A stretch of 41,323 bases of DNA from a bacterium. GTDB taxonomy: Bacteria > UBP14 > UBA6098 > JAFGQG01. Both the position numbers and the translations under genes were made by a program. Shown piece by piece: positions 15,453-24,446 of this stretch (the stretch's first letter is position 1; each line of letters begins with the position of its first letter). The stretch lies in the NCBI GenBank assembly GCA_016935765.1, contig JAFGQG010000088.1, forward strand, positions 1 to 41,323, given 5' to 3'. The notes beneath the pieces were generated by a model that searched no databases, had not been told where the DNA came from, and saw only the letters and a list, made by a program, of their open reading frames with translations.

Positions 15453-15453
15453 G

Positions 15454-15621
15454 ATGAGTATCTGTAAGTGTAAGATGTGCGGTTATCAGTATATATGTGA
15501 TAATGGCGATCCGAAGGGGCAAATAGCCCCCGGAACTTCCTTTGAAGATTTACCGGATGATTGGCGTTGCCCGATCTGCAAAGCAAAGAAGACCAATTTC
15601 AGAATTGTTGAAAATGATTGA
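15454..15621 (+). CDS. rubredoxin, 55 residues
   Basis: A short gene between iscU and the ferritin-like gene, behind AAGGA. The protein has two rubredoxin knuckles, 'CKMCGYQY' (Cys6/Cys9) and 'DWRCPICKAKK' (Cys39/Cys42), plus the family's 'PGTSFEDLPDDW'. It binds one Fe in a FeS4 site and is a one-electron carrier for superoxide reductase, rubrerythrin or flavodiiron proteins, all encoded nearby. The spacer between knuckles lacks the usual acidic 'DP..G' run in part and has two extra Cys (4 and 15). Confidence 0.9.
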   Translation: MSICKCKMCGYQYICDNGDPKGQIAPGTSFEDLPDDWRCPICKAKKTNFRIVEND

Positions 15622-15638
15622 GAGTGGGAGGAGAAAGA

Positions 15639-16142
15639 ATGTTAGAAAACGACGCAATTGATATTATAAAAAGCGCTATTCTCTTCGAATATAAAGGCAA
15701 AGCGTTCTATATGGCTTCAGCGAAGGGGACTGAGAATGTAACCATTCGCAAGTTATTTCAGACCCTGGCGGATGAGGAGGAGATGCATATTAATATGCTG
15801 CAGGAGCAGTATTTGAACTTAAGGAATGAGGGCAAGCTTAAACCCGCGGATCTGGATGAAAAACCTGTGGACTTTGGTCCTGACATCATTACAGTAAAAG
15901 TAAAGGAAGAGATATCAGGGGCGGGATATGAGGCTGCGGCGATATCAGCTGCTATGGCTCTCGAAGAAAAGGCGATCCAGTTTTATTCGGAAAGCGCTGA
16001 TAAATCCCAAGACCCGATCGCGAAGGAAATTTACCAATGGCTGGCGAACTGGGAAAAAAACCACCTGGCTTTTCTGTCAGATATAGATAAGGAACTGACG
16101 GAAAGTGTATGGTACGATAATAATTTTTGGCCAGAAATCTAA
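15639..16142 (+). CDS. ferritin-like diiron protein (rubrerythrin family, no rubredoxin domain)
   Basis: A 167-residue four-helix protein with two diiron half sites: Glu17 in '[10 protein letters not shown]' with '[10 protein letters not shown]' (ExxH, His50), and '[10 protein letters not shown]' with 'WEKNHLAFL' (ExxxH). It resembles rubrerythrin without its C-terminal rubredoxin; the separate rubredoxin just upstream may supply electrons. Peroxide reduction is the likely role. ATG 15639 is chosen because GGAGGAG lies 5-11 bases upstream. Confidence 0.88.
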   Translation: MLENDAIDIIKSAILFEYKGKAFYMASAKGTENVTIRKLFQTLADEEEMHINMLQEQYLNLRNEGKLKPADLDEKPVDFGPDIITVKVKEEISGAGYEAAAISAAMALEEKAIQFYSESADKSQDPIAKEIYQWLANWEKNHLAFLSDIDKELTESVWYDNNFWPEI

Positions 16143-16165
16143 AAAGAAACAAAAGAGGAGGAAAA

Positions 16166-16822
16166 ATGTGTGATTATTATGATGATGACTATGGGATGCC
16201 TTTATTGGGAGATGACTTCCCGGAGATGGAGGTTCAAACCACCCACGGGATGATGCTTCTTCCAGAGGCTTTTGAAGGCAAGTGGTTCGTGCTTTTCAGT
16301 CATCCGGGTGATTTTACACCTGTCTGCACGACCGAGTTCGTTGCTTTCCAGAAGAGATATGCAGAATTCAAGGAACTCAACTGCGAGCTTTGCGGGTTAA
16401 GTGTTGACCAGGTTTTCGCCCACATGAAATGGACTGAGTGGATCAAGGATAATATGGGCGTGGAGATCGAGTTCCCTATCATTGCTGATACCGGAGAGGT
16501 TGCGGATACCCTTGGATTAATTCACCCGGGAAAAGGAACCAATACCGTGCGCGCGGTGTTCGTAGTCGATGACAAGGCAAAGATAAGGATTATCCTTTAC
16601 TACCCGCAGGAGTTGGGGAGAAACCTGGATGAAATAGTCAGGGTGGTCAAGGCAATGCAGATCTCTGATAGGGAGAAGGTTGCTATGCCTGCTGATTGGC
16701 CCAATAATGGTATAATCGGAGATAGCGTTATTATACCACCACCAAAAGATGAAAAAACAGCAAAAGAAAGAACCAAGCAGTACGAATGTTTCGACTGGTG
16801 GCTCTGTCATAAAAAATTATGA
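16166..16822 (+). CDS. peroxiredoxin, Prx6/AhpC-TSA type
   Basis: A 218-residue peroxiredoxin. The peroxidatic Cys54 is in '[13 protein letters not shown]', with the supporting Thr and Arg of the family ('[10 protein letters not shown]'). The C-terminal extension ends '[13 protein letters not shown]' with Cys208 and Cys214, a pattern seen in archaeal and anaerobe Prx6-type enzymes, where a C-terminal Cys resolves the sulfenic acid. It reduces H2O2 and organic peroxides. The start at 16166 follows GAGGAGG. The N-terminus is unusually acidic and Tyr-rich ([10 protein letters not shown]). Confidence 0.95.
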   Translation: MCDYYDDDYGMPLLGDDFPEMEVQTTHGMMLLPEAFEGKWFVLFSHPGDFTPVCTTEFVAFQKRYAEFKELNCELCGLSVDQVFAHMKWTEWIKDNMGVEIEFPIIADTGEVADTLGLIHPGKGTNTVRAVFVVDDKAKIRIILYYPQELGRNLDEIVRVVKAMQISDREKVAMPADWPNNGIIGDSVIIPPPKDEKTAKERTKQYECFDWWLCHKKL

Positions 16823-16833
16823 GGTGATAAAAA

Positions 16834-17226
16834 ATGGCTAAAAGATTAGAAGTATATAAGTGCGAGGTATGTGGAAACATAATTGAGGTCTTCGACGGCG
16901 GCGTAGGTGAGTTGGTTTGCTGTGGTGAACCAATGGTCTTGCTGGAAGCCAAAGGCACAGACGAAGGAAAGGAAAAACACGTTCCTGTTATGGAAGTTAA
17001 TGGCGATCAAGTCACTGTTAAGGTTGGCAGTATTCCTCATCCTATGGAGGAAAAACACCATATCGAGTGGATAGAACTTGTTGACGAGAAATGCAACAGG
17101 ATTCAGGTTAAGTTCTTGAAAGCAGGAGACAAACCCGAAGCCCATTTCCATGTTTGCCCAGGTTGCGCTGAACATGTTTATGCGCGTGAACACTGCAATA
17201 TTCACGGATTATGGAAGAATAGCTGA
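16834..17226 (+). CDS. dfx: desulfoferrodoxin (superoxide reductase)
   Basis: A 130-residue two-iron superoxide reductase. The N-terminal desulforedoxin-like centre I has Cys10, Cys13, Cys29 and Cys30. Centre II has Glu47-Lys48-His49, His69, His75, Cys121 and His124 ('CNIHGLW'), the [Fe(His)4Cys] catalytic site. It reduces superoxide to H2O2 without releasing O2, drawing electrons from rubredoxin. An extra CPGC at 108-111, just before the final Cys ligand, is not typical. The gene is 11 bases after the peroxiredoxin and 15 before rubrerythrin, so product H2O2 is handled by its neighbours. Confidence 0.96.
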   Translation: MAKRLEVYKCEVCGNIIEVFDGGVGELVCCGEPMVLLEAKGTDEGKEKHVPVMEVNGDQVTVKVGSIPHPMEEKHHIEWIELVDEKCNRIQVKFLKAGDKPEAHFHVCPGCAEHVYAREHCNIHGLWKNS

Positions 17227-17241
17227 CAGGAGGGAGATGAA

Positions 17242-17817
17242 ATGAAGAGTATCAAAGGAACAAAAACTGAGAAGAATCTTCTTGCTTCATTTGCAGGTGA
17301 GTCACAAGCGCGAAATCGATACAGCTACTTTGCCAGCAAAGCCAAGAAGGAGGGGTATGTTCAGATACAGAATCTATTCCTCGAGACCGCTGAGAACGAA
17401 AAAGAGCATGCTAAGCGCTTTTTTAAGTTCCTGGAAGGCGGTATGGTTGAGATTACCGCGTCTTATCCGGCAGGGGTAATAGGCGACACTATCGAAAACC
17501 TGAAAGCGGCAGCGCAAGGTGAAAACGAAGAGTGGACGAAGCTCTATCCAATGTTTGCCGATATCGCTGAGGAAGAGGGCTTCGATGAGATAGCGGACGT
17601 ATACAGGGCGATTGCCCGAGTGGAGAAAGCCCATGAAGCCAGGTACCTTGAACTCCTCAAAAATGTCCAGGAAGGCAAGGTCTTCAAGAAAGATGGAGTG
17701 GTAAAATGGAAATGCAACAACTGCGGATATATCCATGAAGGTCCGGAAGCTCCGGAATTATGCCCATCATGCGCTCACCCACAAGGATATTTCGAGGTGT
17801 GGTGTAAAACCTATTGA
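17242..17817 (+). CDS. rbr: rubrerythrin
   Basis: A 191-residue classical rubrerythrin. A diiron four-helix domain (about residues 1-145) has '[13 protein letters not shown]', '[12 protein letters not shown]', '[15 protein letters not shown]' and '[13 protein letters not shown]'. A C-terminal rubredoxin domain follows with '[12 protein letters not shown]' and '[14 protein letters not shown]'. It reduces H2O2 to water with electrons from rubredoxin or an NADH-linked reductase. A strong AGGAGGGAG site precedes it. It is the last gene before the terminator at 17864. Confidence 0.97.
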   Translation: MKSIKGTKTEKNLLASFAGESQARNRYSYFASKAKKEGYVQIQNLFLETAENEKEHAKRFFKFLEGGMVEITASYPAGVIGDTIENLKAAAQGENEEWTKLYPMFADIAEEEGFDEIADVYRAIARVEKAHEARYLELLKNVQEGKVFKKDGVVKWKCNNCGYIHEGPEAPELCPSCAHPQGYFEVWCKTY

Positions 17818-17863
17818 TCTCTCCCGCTGGGAGTAATGTAAACGTTTAATATATAGGAAAGAG

Positions 17864-17897
17864 CAAGTGGTTCAATATTCTGGAGCCACTTGTTTTT
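17864..17897 (+). terminator. Rho-independent terminator
   Basis: A 10-bp stem (CAAGTGGTTC at 17864-17873 with GAGCCACTTG at 17883-17892, one G-T pair), a 9-base loop, then TTTTT. It closes the transcript that ends with rubrerythrin. A small CTCCC-GCT-GGGAG hairpin without a T-run lies at 17821-17833. The next gene starts 17 bases after the T-run, so it must rely on read-through or a promoter hidden in this short gap. Confidence 0.85.
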
Positions 17898-17914
17898 CCC
17901 CAAAGGAGATAAAA

Positions 17915-18214
17915 ATGGATTATTCAGGATTGCATGAATCGAAGGAGCAATTATCGAAAAAAACTCTCGATTGGCACCGCGCTGCATTGTCTTTGAAGGA
18001 AGAACTCGAAGCTGCGGACTGGTACCAGCAGAGAGTTGACGCTACAGAGGATGAATCACTGAGGAAGATCCTCGAGCACAACAGGGACGAGGAGAAGGAA
18101 CATGCCGCCATGTTGATGGAATGGCTGCGCAGGAACGATGAAGCTCTTGCAGAGGAAATGAAAGATTACCTTTTCACTGAGGAAGAAATTACTGAACTTG
18201 AAGAAAGCCATTAG
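17915..18214 (+). CDS. EncFtn-type (encapsulated-ferritin-like) ferroxidase
   Basis: A 99-residue two-helix protein closely matching encapsulated ferritins such as that of Rhodospirillum rubrum: 'LKEELEAADWYQQRVDAT', then 'HNRDEEKEHAAMLMEWLRR' and 'DYLFTEE'. By comparison, the likely ferroxidase ligands are Glu30, Glu60 and His63, with Trp36 close to the site. EncFtn forms a ring of dimers that oxidises Fe2+ but cannot store it without an encapsulin shell. This copy stops soon after the second helix and lacks the Gly-rich C-terminal targeting tail; no encapsulin gene is in the window. Strong AAAGGAG site. Confidence 0.9.
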   Translation: MDYSGLHESKEQLSKKTLDWHRAALSLKEELEAADWYQQRVDATEDESLRKILEHNRDEEKEHAAMLMEWLRRNDEALAEEMKDYLFTEEEITELEESH

Positions 18215-18222
18215 TCGGATAG

Positions 18223-18912
18223 ATGATGGATCGGAAATTTCACTGTGCTCTTTTCGATGTAGATGGTACACTGGTTGATTCAAGGGAATCCCACGCTTTA
18301 GCATGGCAGAAAGCTTTCGCTGATTTTGGTTACGATTTTCCTATAAAGAAAATGATGCAGGATATTGGAATGGGGGGTTCTGAAATAGTCGAAAACCACC
18401 TCGGCAAGAAAGACGCTGGTGAAATTGGTAGAAAGATCGCTGATCGGCAGTTTAATTATTTTAAGGATGAATACATTGCTAACGTTCAACCATTTCCATG
18501 CGCGAAGAAATTGTTAGGTTCTCTCGCGGAAAGGGGTGTGAATATTATTCTCGCCAGTTCTGCCCTGAAAACTGTGGTGGAGTATTTCATTGAAATGCTG
18601 GAGATCGGTAATGAAATAGTTGGCTATATTACAGCTAATGATGTAAAACGCACTGAACCTGCACCGGATATATTTGAAGCTGCCACACGAAATTGCTGTC
18701 CACATATAGAAAGGATAACGGTTATTGGAGATAGCCCTTACGATATCGAAGCAGCGCATATAGCTGGATTATACATTATAGCATTGAGAAATGAAGGTTT
18801 TACAAAGGACCAGCTTAGCGATGCTGACAGAATATTTGATTCAGTTAGAGAACTCTACGAGAAAATTGATGATGTTTTCAGTTTCGGGAAGATGGAATGC
18901 CCGAGGAAATAA
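18223..18912 (+). CDS. HAD-family phosphatase
   Basis: A 229-residue haloacid-dehalogenase-type hydrolase. Motif I is 'LFDVDGTLVDS' (Asp12 nucleophile, Asp14), motif II is in 'IILASSA', motif III Lys is in 'VKRTEPAPDIF', and motif IV is 'VIGDSPYDIEAA'. The alpha-helical cap inserted after motif I (subclass I, phosphoglycolate phosphatase or beta-phosphoglucomutase-like) is present. Likely a small-molecule phosphatase; substrate not assignable. It follows the EncFtn gene by 8 bases. Confidence 0.92.
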   Translation: MMDRKFHCALFDVDGTLVDSRESHALAWQKAFADFGYDFPIKKMMQDIGMGGSEIVENHLGKKDAGEIGRKIADRQFNYFKDEYIANVQPFPCAKKLLGSLAERGVNIILASSALKTVVEYFIEMLEIGNEIVGYITANDVKRTEPAPDIFEAATRNCCPHIERITVIGDSPYDIEAAHIAGLYIIALRNEGFTKDQLSDADRIFDSVRELYEKIDDVFSFGKMECPRK

Positions 18913-19026
18913 TAAACGCTTGGGTTTCCATATTTCCGGTTTTGAACAGACCAGGATTTTTTGGTGAGACAACTATAAATTAGAACTGGCTAATATTATG
19001 AGAAAATTGAAAGGCGGTAAGCTTTT

Positions 19027-19788
19027 ATGAGAATCCTGTGTTGGAATGTTAATGGGATTAGGGCAATTTATAAAAAGGGGTTCATGGATTGGTTTCTTGA
19101 GGAGAAACCGGACATATTATGTGTCCAGGAAACTAAAGCTAACGAAGAACAAATTCCTGAAGACATCAAGGGTGTGGAGGGATATCATGCATATTTTTCG
19201 GTAGCGGAGAAAAAAGGCTATAGCGGAGTTGGAATACTCTCTAAAATGCAACCGGAGAGCATTCAGAGAGGTTTTGGAATCGCAGAATTCGATAATGAAG
19301 GTCGAATTTTAATCGCGGATTTCGATGAATTTATTCTATTTAATATTTATTTCCCGAACGGGAAAATGTCCAGGGAACGGTTGAAGTACAAGCTGGATTT
19401 TTACGACGCGTTTTTAGCCTATGCAGATAACCTCAAAGAGAAAGGAAGGAATATAATCGTGTGCGGAGATGTAAATACTGCGCACAAAGAGATCGACCTT
19501 GCACGACCAAAGGAGAATGAAAAGGTCTCCGGATTTCTACTGGAAGAGAGAGCGTGGATAGACAAATTGATTGAACACGGGTATGTGGATACTTTTCGGA
19601 TGTTCAACGAAGAAGGTGAAAATTATTCCTGGTGGGATTACAAGACGCGCGCCCGTGAAAGGAACGTTGGATGGAGAATCGACTATTTCTTTGTGAATGA
19701 AGGATTTAAGGATAACGTAAGATCAGCGTTTATAATGAGTGATGTAATGGGTTCAGACCATTGTCCTATTGGAATAGAGATCGAATGA
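19027..19788 (+). CDS. xth: exodeoxyribonuclease III (AP endonuclease)
   Basis: A 253-residue Xth-family nuclease with all hallmarks: 'WNVNGIRA', 'CVQETK', 'GVGILSK', 'FNIYFPNG', '[13 protein letters not shown]', '[20 protein letters not shown]' and C-terminal 'SDHCPIGIE'. It cuts DNA at abasic sites and degrades 3' ends during base-excision repair, which suits its place beside oxidative-stress genes. The start is supported by a GGCGG element about 8 bases upstream. Confidence 0.96.
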   Translation: MRILCWNVNGIRAIYKKGFMDWFLEEKPDILCVQETKANEEQIPEDIKGVEGYHAYFSVAEKKGYSGVGILSKMQPESIQRGFGIAEFDNEGRILIADFDEFILFNIYFPNGKMSRERLKYKLDFYDAFLAYADNLKEKGRNIIVCGDVNTAHKEIDLARPKENEKVSGFLLEERAWIDKLIEHGYVDTFRMFNEEGENYSWWDYKTRARERNVGWRIDYFFVNEGFKDNVRSAFIMSDVMGSDHCPIGIEIE

Positions 19789-19810
19789 GTGGTATGGAGT
19801 TGCTAAAATT

Positions 19811-21256
19811 ATGACGCAACATCGCGATAAAAACCTGGAAGCGAAGATAAAGCAAACGCAAAAATACTCGATTATTGATGGTTCTGCTTATAATGTTATG
19901 GCTGGTTTCGGGGAACAGTATTTGATTCCTTTTGCTCTTCGTTTGGGCGCTTCGAGTTCCGAAATAGGGCTGCTTTCTTCATTTCCTTATTTTATCGGGT
20001 CGCTTTTTCAGTTATTAGGCGCAAAACTTACAGATGAGATTAAAAGCAGAAAAAAACTCATAGTAATTTTTGTTTTATTACAAGCTTTTGCCATTATCCC
20101 GTTGTTCTTGCTGCCCATACTTACGAAAAATACTTTATTATTGATTGGTTTATTCACATTATATGTTATTTTTGGAAATATTACCGGTCCCCCGTGGAAT
20201 TCCTTGATAGGTGATATTGTAAAGGAAGAAGAAAGGGCGACTTTCTTTGGTTTCAGAAATAAGATAATAATAATTGTTTTCTTTATCTCGGTGCTTGTCG
20301 CTGGATTAATACTCCATTTTTTATCAGACTTCACACTCTGGGGTAGTTTTGGGCTCTTGTTTGGTATAGCATTTATTGCAAGGATAGTATCGTGGATTTT
20401 CTTGAAAAAGCATTATGAACCTGAATATATCGTAATGGATAAGAAATCAATAACGTTCACTTCTTTCCTGTCCAACGTTTTCAAAACGAATTTCGGTAAC
20501 TTCGTGGCGTTCAGATCGCTGATTTCCCTGGCTGTACTTATTGCCTCTCCCTTTTTCGCAGTCTATATGCTGAAACACCTGAATTTTTCGTACTTGAAAT
20601 TCACTATGGCAATAATGGTCCCGCAAATAACCAGGGGATTGACCATGACATACTGGGGGAAGTATATTAACACTTTCGGTACCAGGAATATTATGCTTGT
20701 ATCCATTGTAATAATATGTCTTATTCCATTGTTATGGTTTGGTTGTAGTCTGCTTTTCGAGCATAAGACCTTTATTTTCTATATCATTTTATTGATCGAA
20801 AGCTTGAGTGGTTTTGGTTGGGGCGGTGTTGAATTGACTTCGTTCAATTATATGCTGGAAACGTCAACTCCCGAAAGGAGAGCGAAGCAATTTGCTTATT
20901 TTAATGTTGTATGGGGTACCTGTATTTTGTTTGGCGGATTGATAGGGGCTTCGCTGGTAAAAACTCTCCCTGATGCAGTTTGGGGAATAAGTTCCATCCT
21001 TCTATTATTCTTTTTTTCATCGTTGTTAAGAACGGTAGTATCCTTAATATTTATTCCGCGAATCGAGGAGATTAAGGTTAAACAGGAAATAAAGAAGCCG
21101 AAACTAGTATATGAAATGATAATGGGGAAGCCTCTGAACTACGCTTTGAATCGTACTAATTCAAAATTTATATATGCAAGTAGAAGTATTAGAGAATTGG
21201 GTTATAAACTAAAGGATAAAGTCATGCCAAAACGCAATTCAAAGGAGGAAGAATGA
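19811..21256 (+). CDS. major facilitator superfamily transporter
   Basis: A 481-residue membrane protein with about 12 hydrophobic segments and MFS features: 'LGASSSEIGLLSSFPYFIGSLFQ' near the start of the first repeat, followed by a charged loop 'DEIKSRKKLI', and 'GNITGPPWNSLIGDIVKEEERATFFGFRNK' in the central part (described in pieces). The cytoplasmic tail of about 60 residues is very basic. The substrate cannot be assigned. Its stop overlaps the ATG of the DOMON gene. Confidence 0.87.
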   Translation: MTQHRDKNLEAKIKQTQKYSIIDGSAYNVMAGFGEQYLIPFALRLGASSSEIGLLSSFPYFIGSLFQLLGAKLTDEIKSRKKLIVIFVLLQAFAIIPLFLLPILTKNTLLLIGLFTLYVIFGNITGPPWNSLIGDIVKEEERATFFGFRNKIIIIVFFISVLVAGLILHFLSDFTLWGSFGLLFGIAFIARIVSWIFLKKHYEPEYIVMDKKSITFTSFLSNVFKTNFGNFVAFRSLISLAVLIASPFFAVYMLKHLNFSYLKFTMAIMVPQITRGLTMTYWGKYINTFGTRNIMLVSIVIICLIPLLWFGCSLLFEHKTFIFYIILLIESLSGFGWGGVELTSFNYMLETSTPERRAKQFAYFNVVWGTCILFGGLIGASLVKTLPDAVWGISSILLLFFFSSLLRTVVSLIFIPRIEEIKVKQEIKKPKLVYEMIMGKPLNYALNRTNSKFIYASRSIRELGYKLKDKVMPKRNSKEEE

Positions 21257-21894
21257 AGGCTAATGTTTTATTAGTAATGGTATTGGTTATCATAGTACTG
21301 CTATTCATACCGCTTTATGCTCATTCGGACGAAGAGCAAAGTACTTTTGAAAAAGTGGAAGTATCAATTAAAGAGCCCATCGGTGAACCGACTATTGATG
21401 GTATCATTGGAGAGGAGGAGTATCCTGACAAAGTTAAAGCCGCTGATGGCAAGATATACTTCTCCTGGTATAATGATAGTAATTTTATCTGGTGTGGAAT
21501 TAAAGCGCAAGTAACAGGTTGGGTTGCAATAGGTTTCGACCCCGATGTATATATGAAAGAGGCGAATTTGATAATTGGATATGTTGCTGATGGTTCTACC
21601 TATATAAGCGATGAATATGGTACAGGTGTGTATTCACATAAGCCTGATGTTGGTTTGAGACATGAAAAGGATGATCCAAAAGATGGGCAAGATAACATAA
21701 TCGAGTATAAAGGGAAAGAATCTAACGAATGGACTACTATTGAGTTTAAAATACCTCTTGACTCTGGTGACAGATATGACAAAGCATTGAAAATAAAAGA
21801 AGATCACACAGTCCTTCTAGCAGCAGATAGTAAAGATAATTTTAAATCAAAACATGACTTTCATGCGGTCGGAACAATCAAGTTAGGCGAGTAA
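21253..21894 (+). CDS. DOMON-domain protein, exported
   Basis: A signal-peptide-like start (hydrophobic residues 4-22, ending 'LYAHSDEE') is followed by a DOMON domain of about 170 residues: 'YFSWYNDSNFIWCGIKAQ', 'GWVAIGFDPDVYMKEANLIIGYV' (key FDP..YM..A..IIGYV), and 'HDFHAVGTIKL'. DOMON domains bind haem or sugars; the Met in 'VYMKEA' and the His in 'DFHAVG' are where haem ligands sit in cytochrome-type members. It overlaps a three-helix membrane protein with conserved His, hinting at a periplasmic electron-transfer pair. Confidence 0.85.
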   Translation: MKANVLLVMVLVIIVLLFIPLYAHSDEEQSTFEKVEVSIKEPIGEPTIDGIIGEEEYPDKVKAADGKIYFSWYNDSNFIWCGIKAQVTGWVAIGFDPDVYMKEANLIIGYVADGSTYISDEYGTGVYSHKPDVGLRHEKDDPKDGQDNIIEYKGKESNEWTTIEFKIPLDSGDRYDKALKIKEDHTVLLAADSKDNFKSKHDFHAVGTIKLGE

Positions 21895-22214
21895 TGATGA
21901 GAAAAATTATATGGAACTTTCATAGAGCATCAGGATTGCTCCTTATTATTCTGGTCTTTTCGAAATTAGTTACCGGGTTTTCAATGACCGGGCATTTAGA
22001 AATTTTAGAAAGCGGCATTTCACATTCTTTGCACACCAGTCCGTTTTTGGATGTGCCGCTTGTACTGCTGTTTACTTTTCATGCTCTTTACGGCATCTTA
22101 AAAGGTGTTTTAGCGAAAGTTGATAAGAGTAAACAGAAGGCTTTGTTTATTATTTTTAATGCAGTAGGAGTGGTTATCGTTGTGTTCTCCTTACTTTTTA
22201 TTTATGTGATATAA
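21894..22214 (+). CDS. cytochrome-b-like membrane protein (SdhC/D-like)
   Basis: A 106-residue protein with three transmembrane helices. The first carries 'HRASGLLLIILVFSKLVTG', similar to the HRxSG start of succinate dehydrogenase membrane anchors. His also occur in 'MTGHLEILE', 'ISHSLHTSP' and 'FTFHALYG', enough for at least one b-type haem. The start overlaps the DOMON stop by one base (TAATG); an ATG three bases on is an alternative. It might carry electrons across the membrane to or from the DOMON partner. No SdhA or SdhB is nearby. Confidence 0.7.
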   Translation: MMRKIIWNFHRASGLLLIILVFSKLVTGFSMTGHLEILESGISHSLHTSPFLDVPLVLLFTFHALYGILKGVLAKVDKSKQKALFIIFNAVGVVIVVFSLLFIYVI

Positions 22215-22216
22215 CC

Positions 22217-22294
22217 GGTTGCATACTTAAGTTTCTGAATATTTGCAAAAGGAGTATTGCTAAAGGCAACCTGTATTCATTCATATTGAATACA
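22217..22294 (+). other. inverted repeats before the YyaL-type gene
   Basis: Two nested or adjacent pairings lie in this 103-base gap: GGTTGC (22217-22222) with GCAACC (22266-22271), and an 8-bp perfect hairpin TGTATTCA/TGAATACA (22272-22279 and 22287-22294, 7-base loop). No T-run follows, so it is not a simple terminator. A structured 5' leader is possible. Confidence 0.4.
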
Positions 22295-22317
22295 ACTGTA
22301 TTAGATGAAGATTAAAC

Positions 22318-24444
22318 ATGATAAAGCACAAGAACCATTTATTAGGAGAGAAAAGCCCGTATCTACTCCAGCATGCTGATAATCCAGTCGATTGGTACCC
22401 ATGGTGTGAGGAGGCTTTTAACAAAGCCAGTGAGGAGGACAAGCCTGTCTTTCTTTCAATCGGGTATTCAACGTGTCACTGGTGCCATGTAATGGCGCAC
22501 GAATCCTTTGAGAATGAACAGGTAGCGGAGCTGATGAATAATACTTTTGTATCTATCAAAGTCGATCGTGAAGAAAGACCAGATGTTGATAGTGTATATA
22601 TGAAGGCTTGCCAGGTGCTTACAGGATCCGGTGGCTGGCCATTGACAATTATCATGACGCCTGAGAAGATTCCTTTTTTCGCCGGAACTTATATTCCAAA
22701 ATCCACTAGATTCGGCAGAATAGGTATGCTGGAACTTATCCCGAGAATTAATGACTTGTGGAATAATCAGCGGGATACGATTATTAACTCAGCAGAAGAG
22801 GTCAATAGATTACTGCAGAGAAGTACTGCTTTTGGGAATGAGCAAAACCTGAATGAAGATATAATTGAGATAGCATACACAAGGCTAAAAAATGGTTTCG
22901 ATGAACAGCATGGAGGGTTTGGTCAAGCACCAAAGTTCCCGTCGCCTCATAATATTATGTTCCTCCTAAGGTATTGGCAACATAAGGGTAATAGCAAAGC
23001 CTTGGAAATGGTTGAGAAAACGTTAACTTCAATCTCACTTGGAGGAATCCATGACCATCTTGGTCATGGCTTTCATAGGTATTCAACCGATGATACCTGG
23101 AAAGTGCCTCACTTCGAGAAGATGCTTTATGACCAGGCAATGTTGATTATAGCTTATACTGAAGCATACCAGGCAACAGGTAATTCCTTATTTAAGGAGA
23201 CCGCTATTGAGACAATCGAATACGTGATCCGGAACATGATGGCTGCCAAAGGTGGCTTTTATTCTGCTGAGGATGCTGATAGTGATGGTGAGGAGGGAAA
23301 ATTCTACTTTTGGAGTTCGCAAGAGATTAATGACCTCCTCACAAATGAGGAGGCTAAAATCGCTGCTTATATTTTTAATATTGAGGAGGATGGCAATTAT
23401 AATGAGGAGGCAACTGGGAAGAAAACGGGCAAAAATATTCTCTATTTTAAAAAAACATTGAAAGAATATGCCAGGGAATTGGGTATGGATGTGGTGATGC
23501 TCGAGGAAAAATACAATAAGATATGCGAAAAACTTTATAAAGAACGAGTAAAACGGATTCCACTATTGAAAGATGATAAAATACTAGCGGATTGGAACGG
23601 TTTAATGATTGCAGCTTTAGCAAAAGCAGGAGCAGTTTTTGAAAACAAGCGCTATGAAGAAACAGCGATAAAAGCAGTGGATTTCATGATTAATAAAATG
23701 CTTGATAATCAAAATAAACTAAAACACTGGTATAAAGATGAAAAAGTAAGCATAAATGATTTCTTAAGCGATTATTCATATGTTATATGGGGTCTATTAG
23801 AATTATACGAATCAACATTTGATACCGTGTATATAGAGAAAGCACTGGTTCTAAATGAAATTTTGTTAGAGTATTTCTGGGATGATGATAACGGAGGTTT
23901 TTATGAAACCCCGGAATATGGGGAGGAAATATTGTTCAGGCAGAAAGAATTATATGATGGCGCACTCCCTTCAGGAAATTCGATAGCATTTTATAACTTG
24001 TTAAGACTATCAAGACTTACAGGAAGACATGAGTACGAAGACAAAGCTGATAAACTTATAAGAACATTCTCCTCAATGATTTCGCGAACTCCAACGGGCT
24101 TCTTATTTCTCCTCGGAACATTTATTTTAACGATGGGTCAAACTTATGAAATTGTAATAACAGGTGAACTTGAAAGTGAGCATACAAAAAAGGTATTAAG
24201 GTTCTTGAGAGGAAGCTTCCTGCCTAATGCTGTTGTGGTATTTAAAAATGTGAATACAGGTGAGAAAAGCGAGGAGAAAGTTGCAAAGGACAAAGGATCT
24301 ATTGAATTTTGGGCACCCTATACTAAGGATTTAAAGCTATTAGAAGACAAAACAACAGTATATATCTGTGAAAATAACAAATGTAAGTTTCCAATTACAA
24401 ATTTAAGCGAATTAGCTGAAGTTCTAGATTTAAAAGGAGTATAG
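22318..24444 (+). CDS. YyaL/DUF255 thioredoxin-domain protein
   Basis: A 708-residue protein of the YyaL / SPATA20 type. An N-terminal thioredoxin-like DUF255 domain has '[17 protein letters not shown]' and the redox motif 'TCHWCHVM' (Cys53/Cys56), then 'DREERPDVD' and 'GGWPLTI'. A long alpha/alpha six-barrel of the glycoside-hydrolase/epimerase type follows ('[14 protein letters not shown]', '[17 protein letters not shown]', '[11 protein letters not shown]', '[12 protein letters not shown]', 'ADWNGLMI'). The biochemical role is unproven. The gene stops 2 bases before korA. Confidence 0.95.
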   Translation: MIKHKNHLLGEKSPYLLQHADNPVDWYPWCEEAFNKASEEDKPVFLSIGYSTCHWCHVMAHESFENEQVAELMNNTFVSIKVDREERPDVDSVYMKACQVLTGSGGWPLTIIMTPEKIPFFAGTYIPKSTRFGRIGMLELIPRINDLWNNQRDTIINSAEEVNRLLQRSTAFGNEQNLNEDIIEIAYTRLKNGFDEQHGGFGQAPKFPSPHNIMFLLRYWQHKGNSKALEMVEKTLTSISLGGIHDHLGHGFHRYSTDDTWKVPHFEKMLYDQAMLIIAYTEAYQATGNSLFKETAIETIEYVIRNMMAAKGGFYSAEDADSDGEEGKFYFWSSQEINDLLTNEEAKIAAYIFNIEEDGNYNEEATGKKTGKNILYFKKTLKEYARELGMDVVMLEEKYNKICEKLYKERVKRIPLLKDDKILADWNGLMIAALAKAGAVFENKRYEETAIKAVDFMINKMLDNQNKLKHWYKDEKVSINDFLSDYSYVIWGLLELYESTFDTVYIEKALVLNEILLEYFWDDDNGGFYETPEYGEEILFRQKELYDGALPSGNSIAFYNLLRLSRLTGRHEYEDKADKLIRTFSSMISRTPTGFLFLLGTFILTMGQTYEIVITGELESEHTKKVLRFLRGSFLPNAVVVFKNVNTGEKSEEKVAKDKGSIEFWAPYTKDLKLLEDKTTVYICENNKCKFPITNLSELAEVLDLKGV

Positions 24445-24446
24445 CA

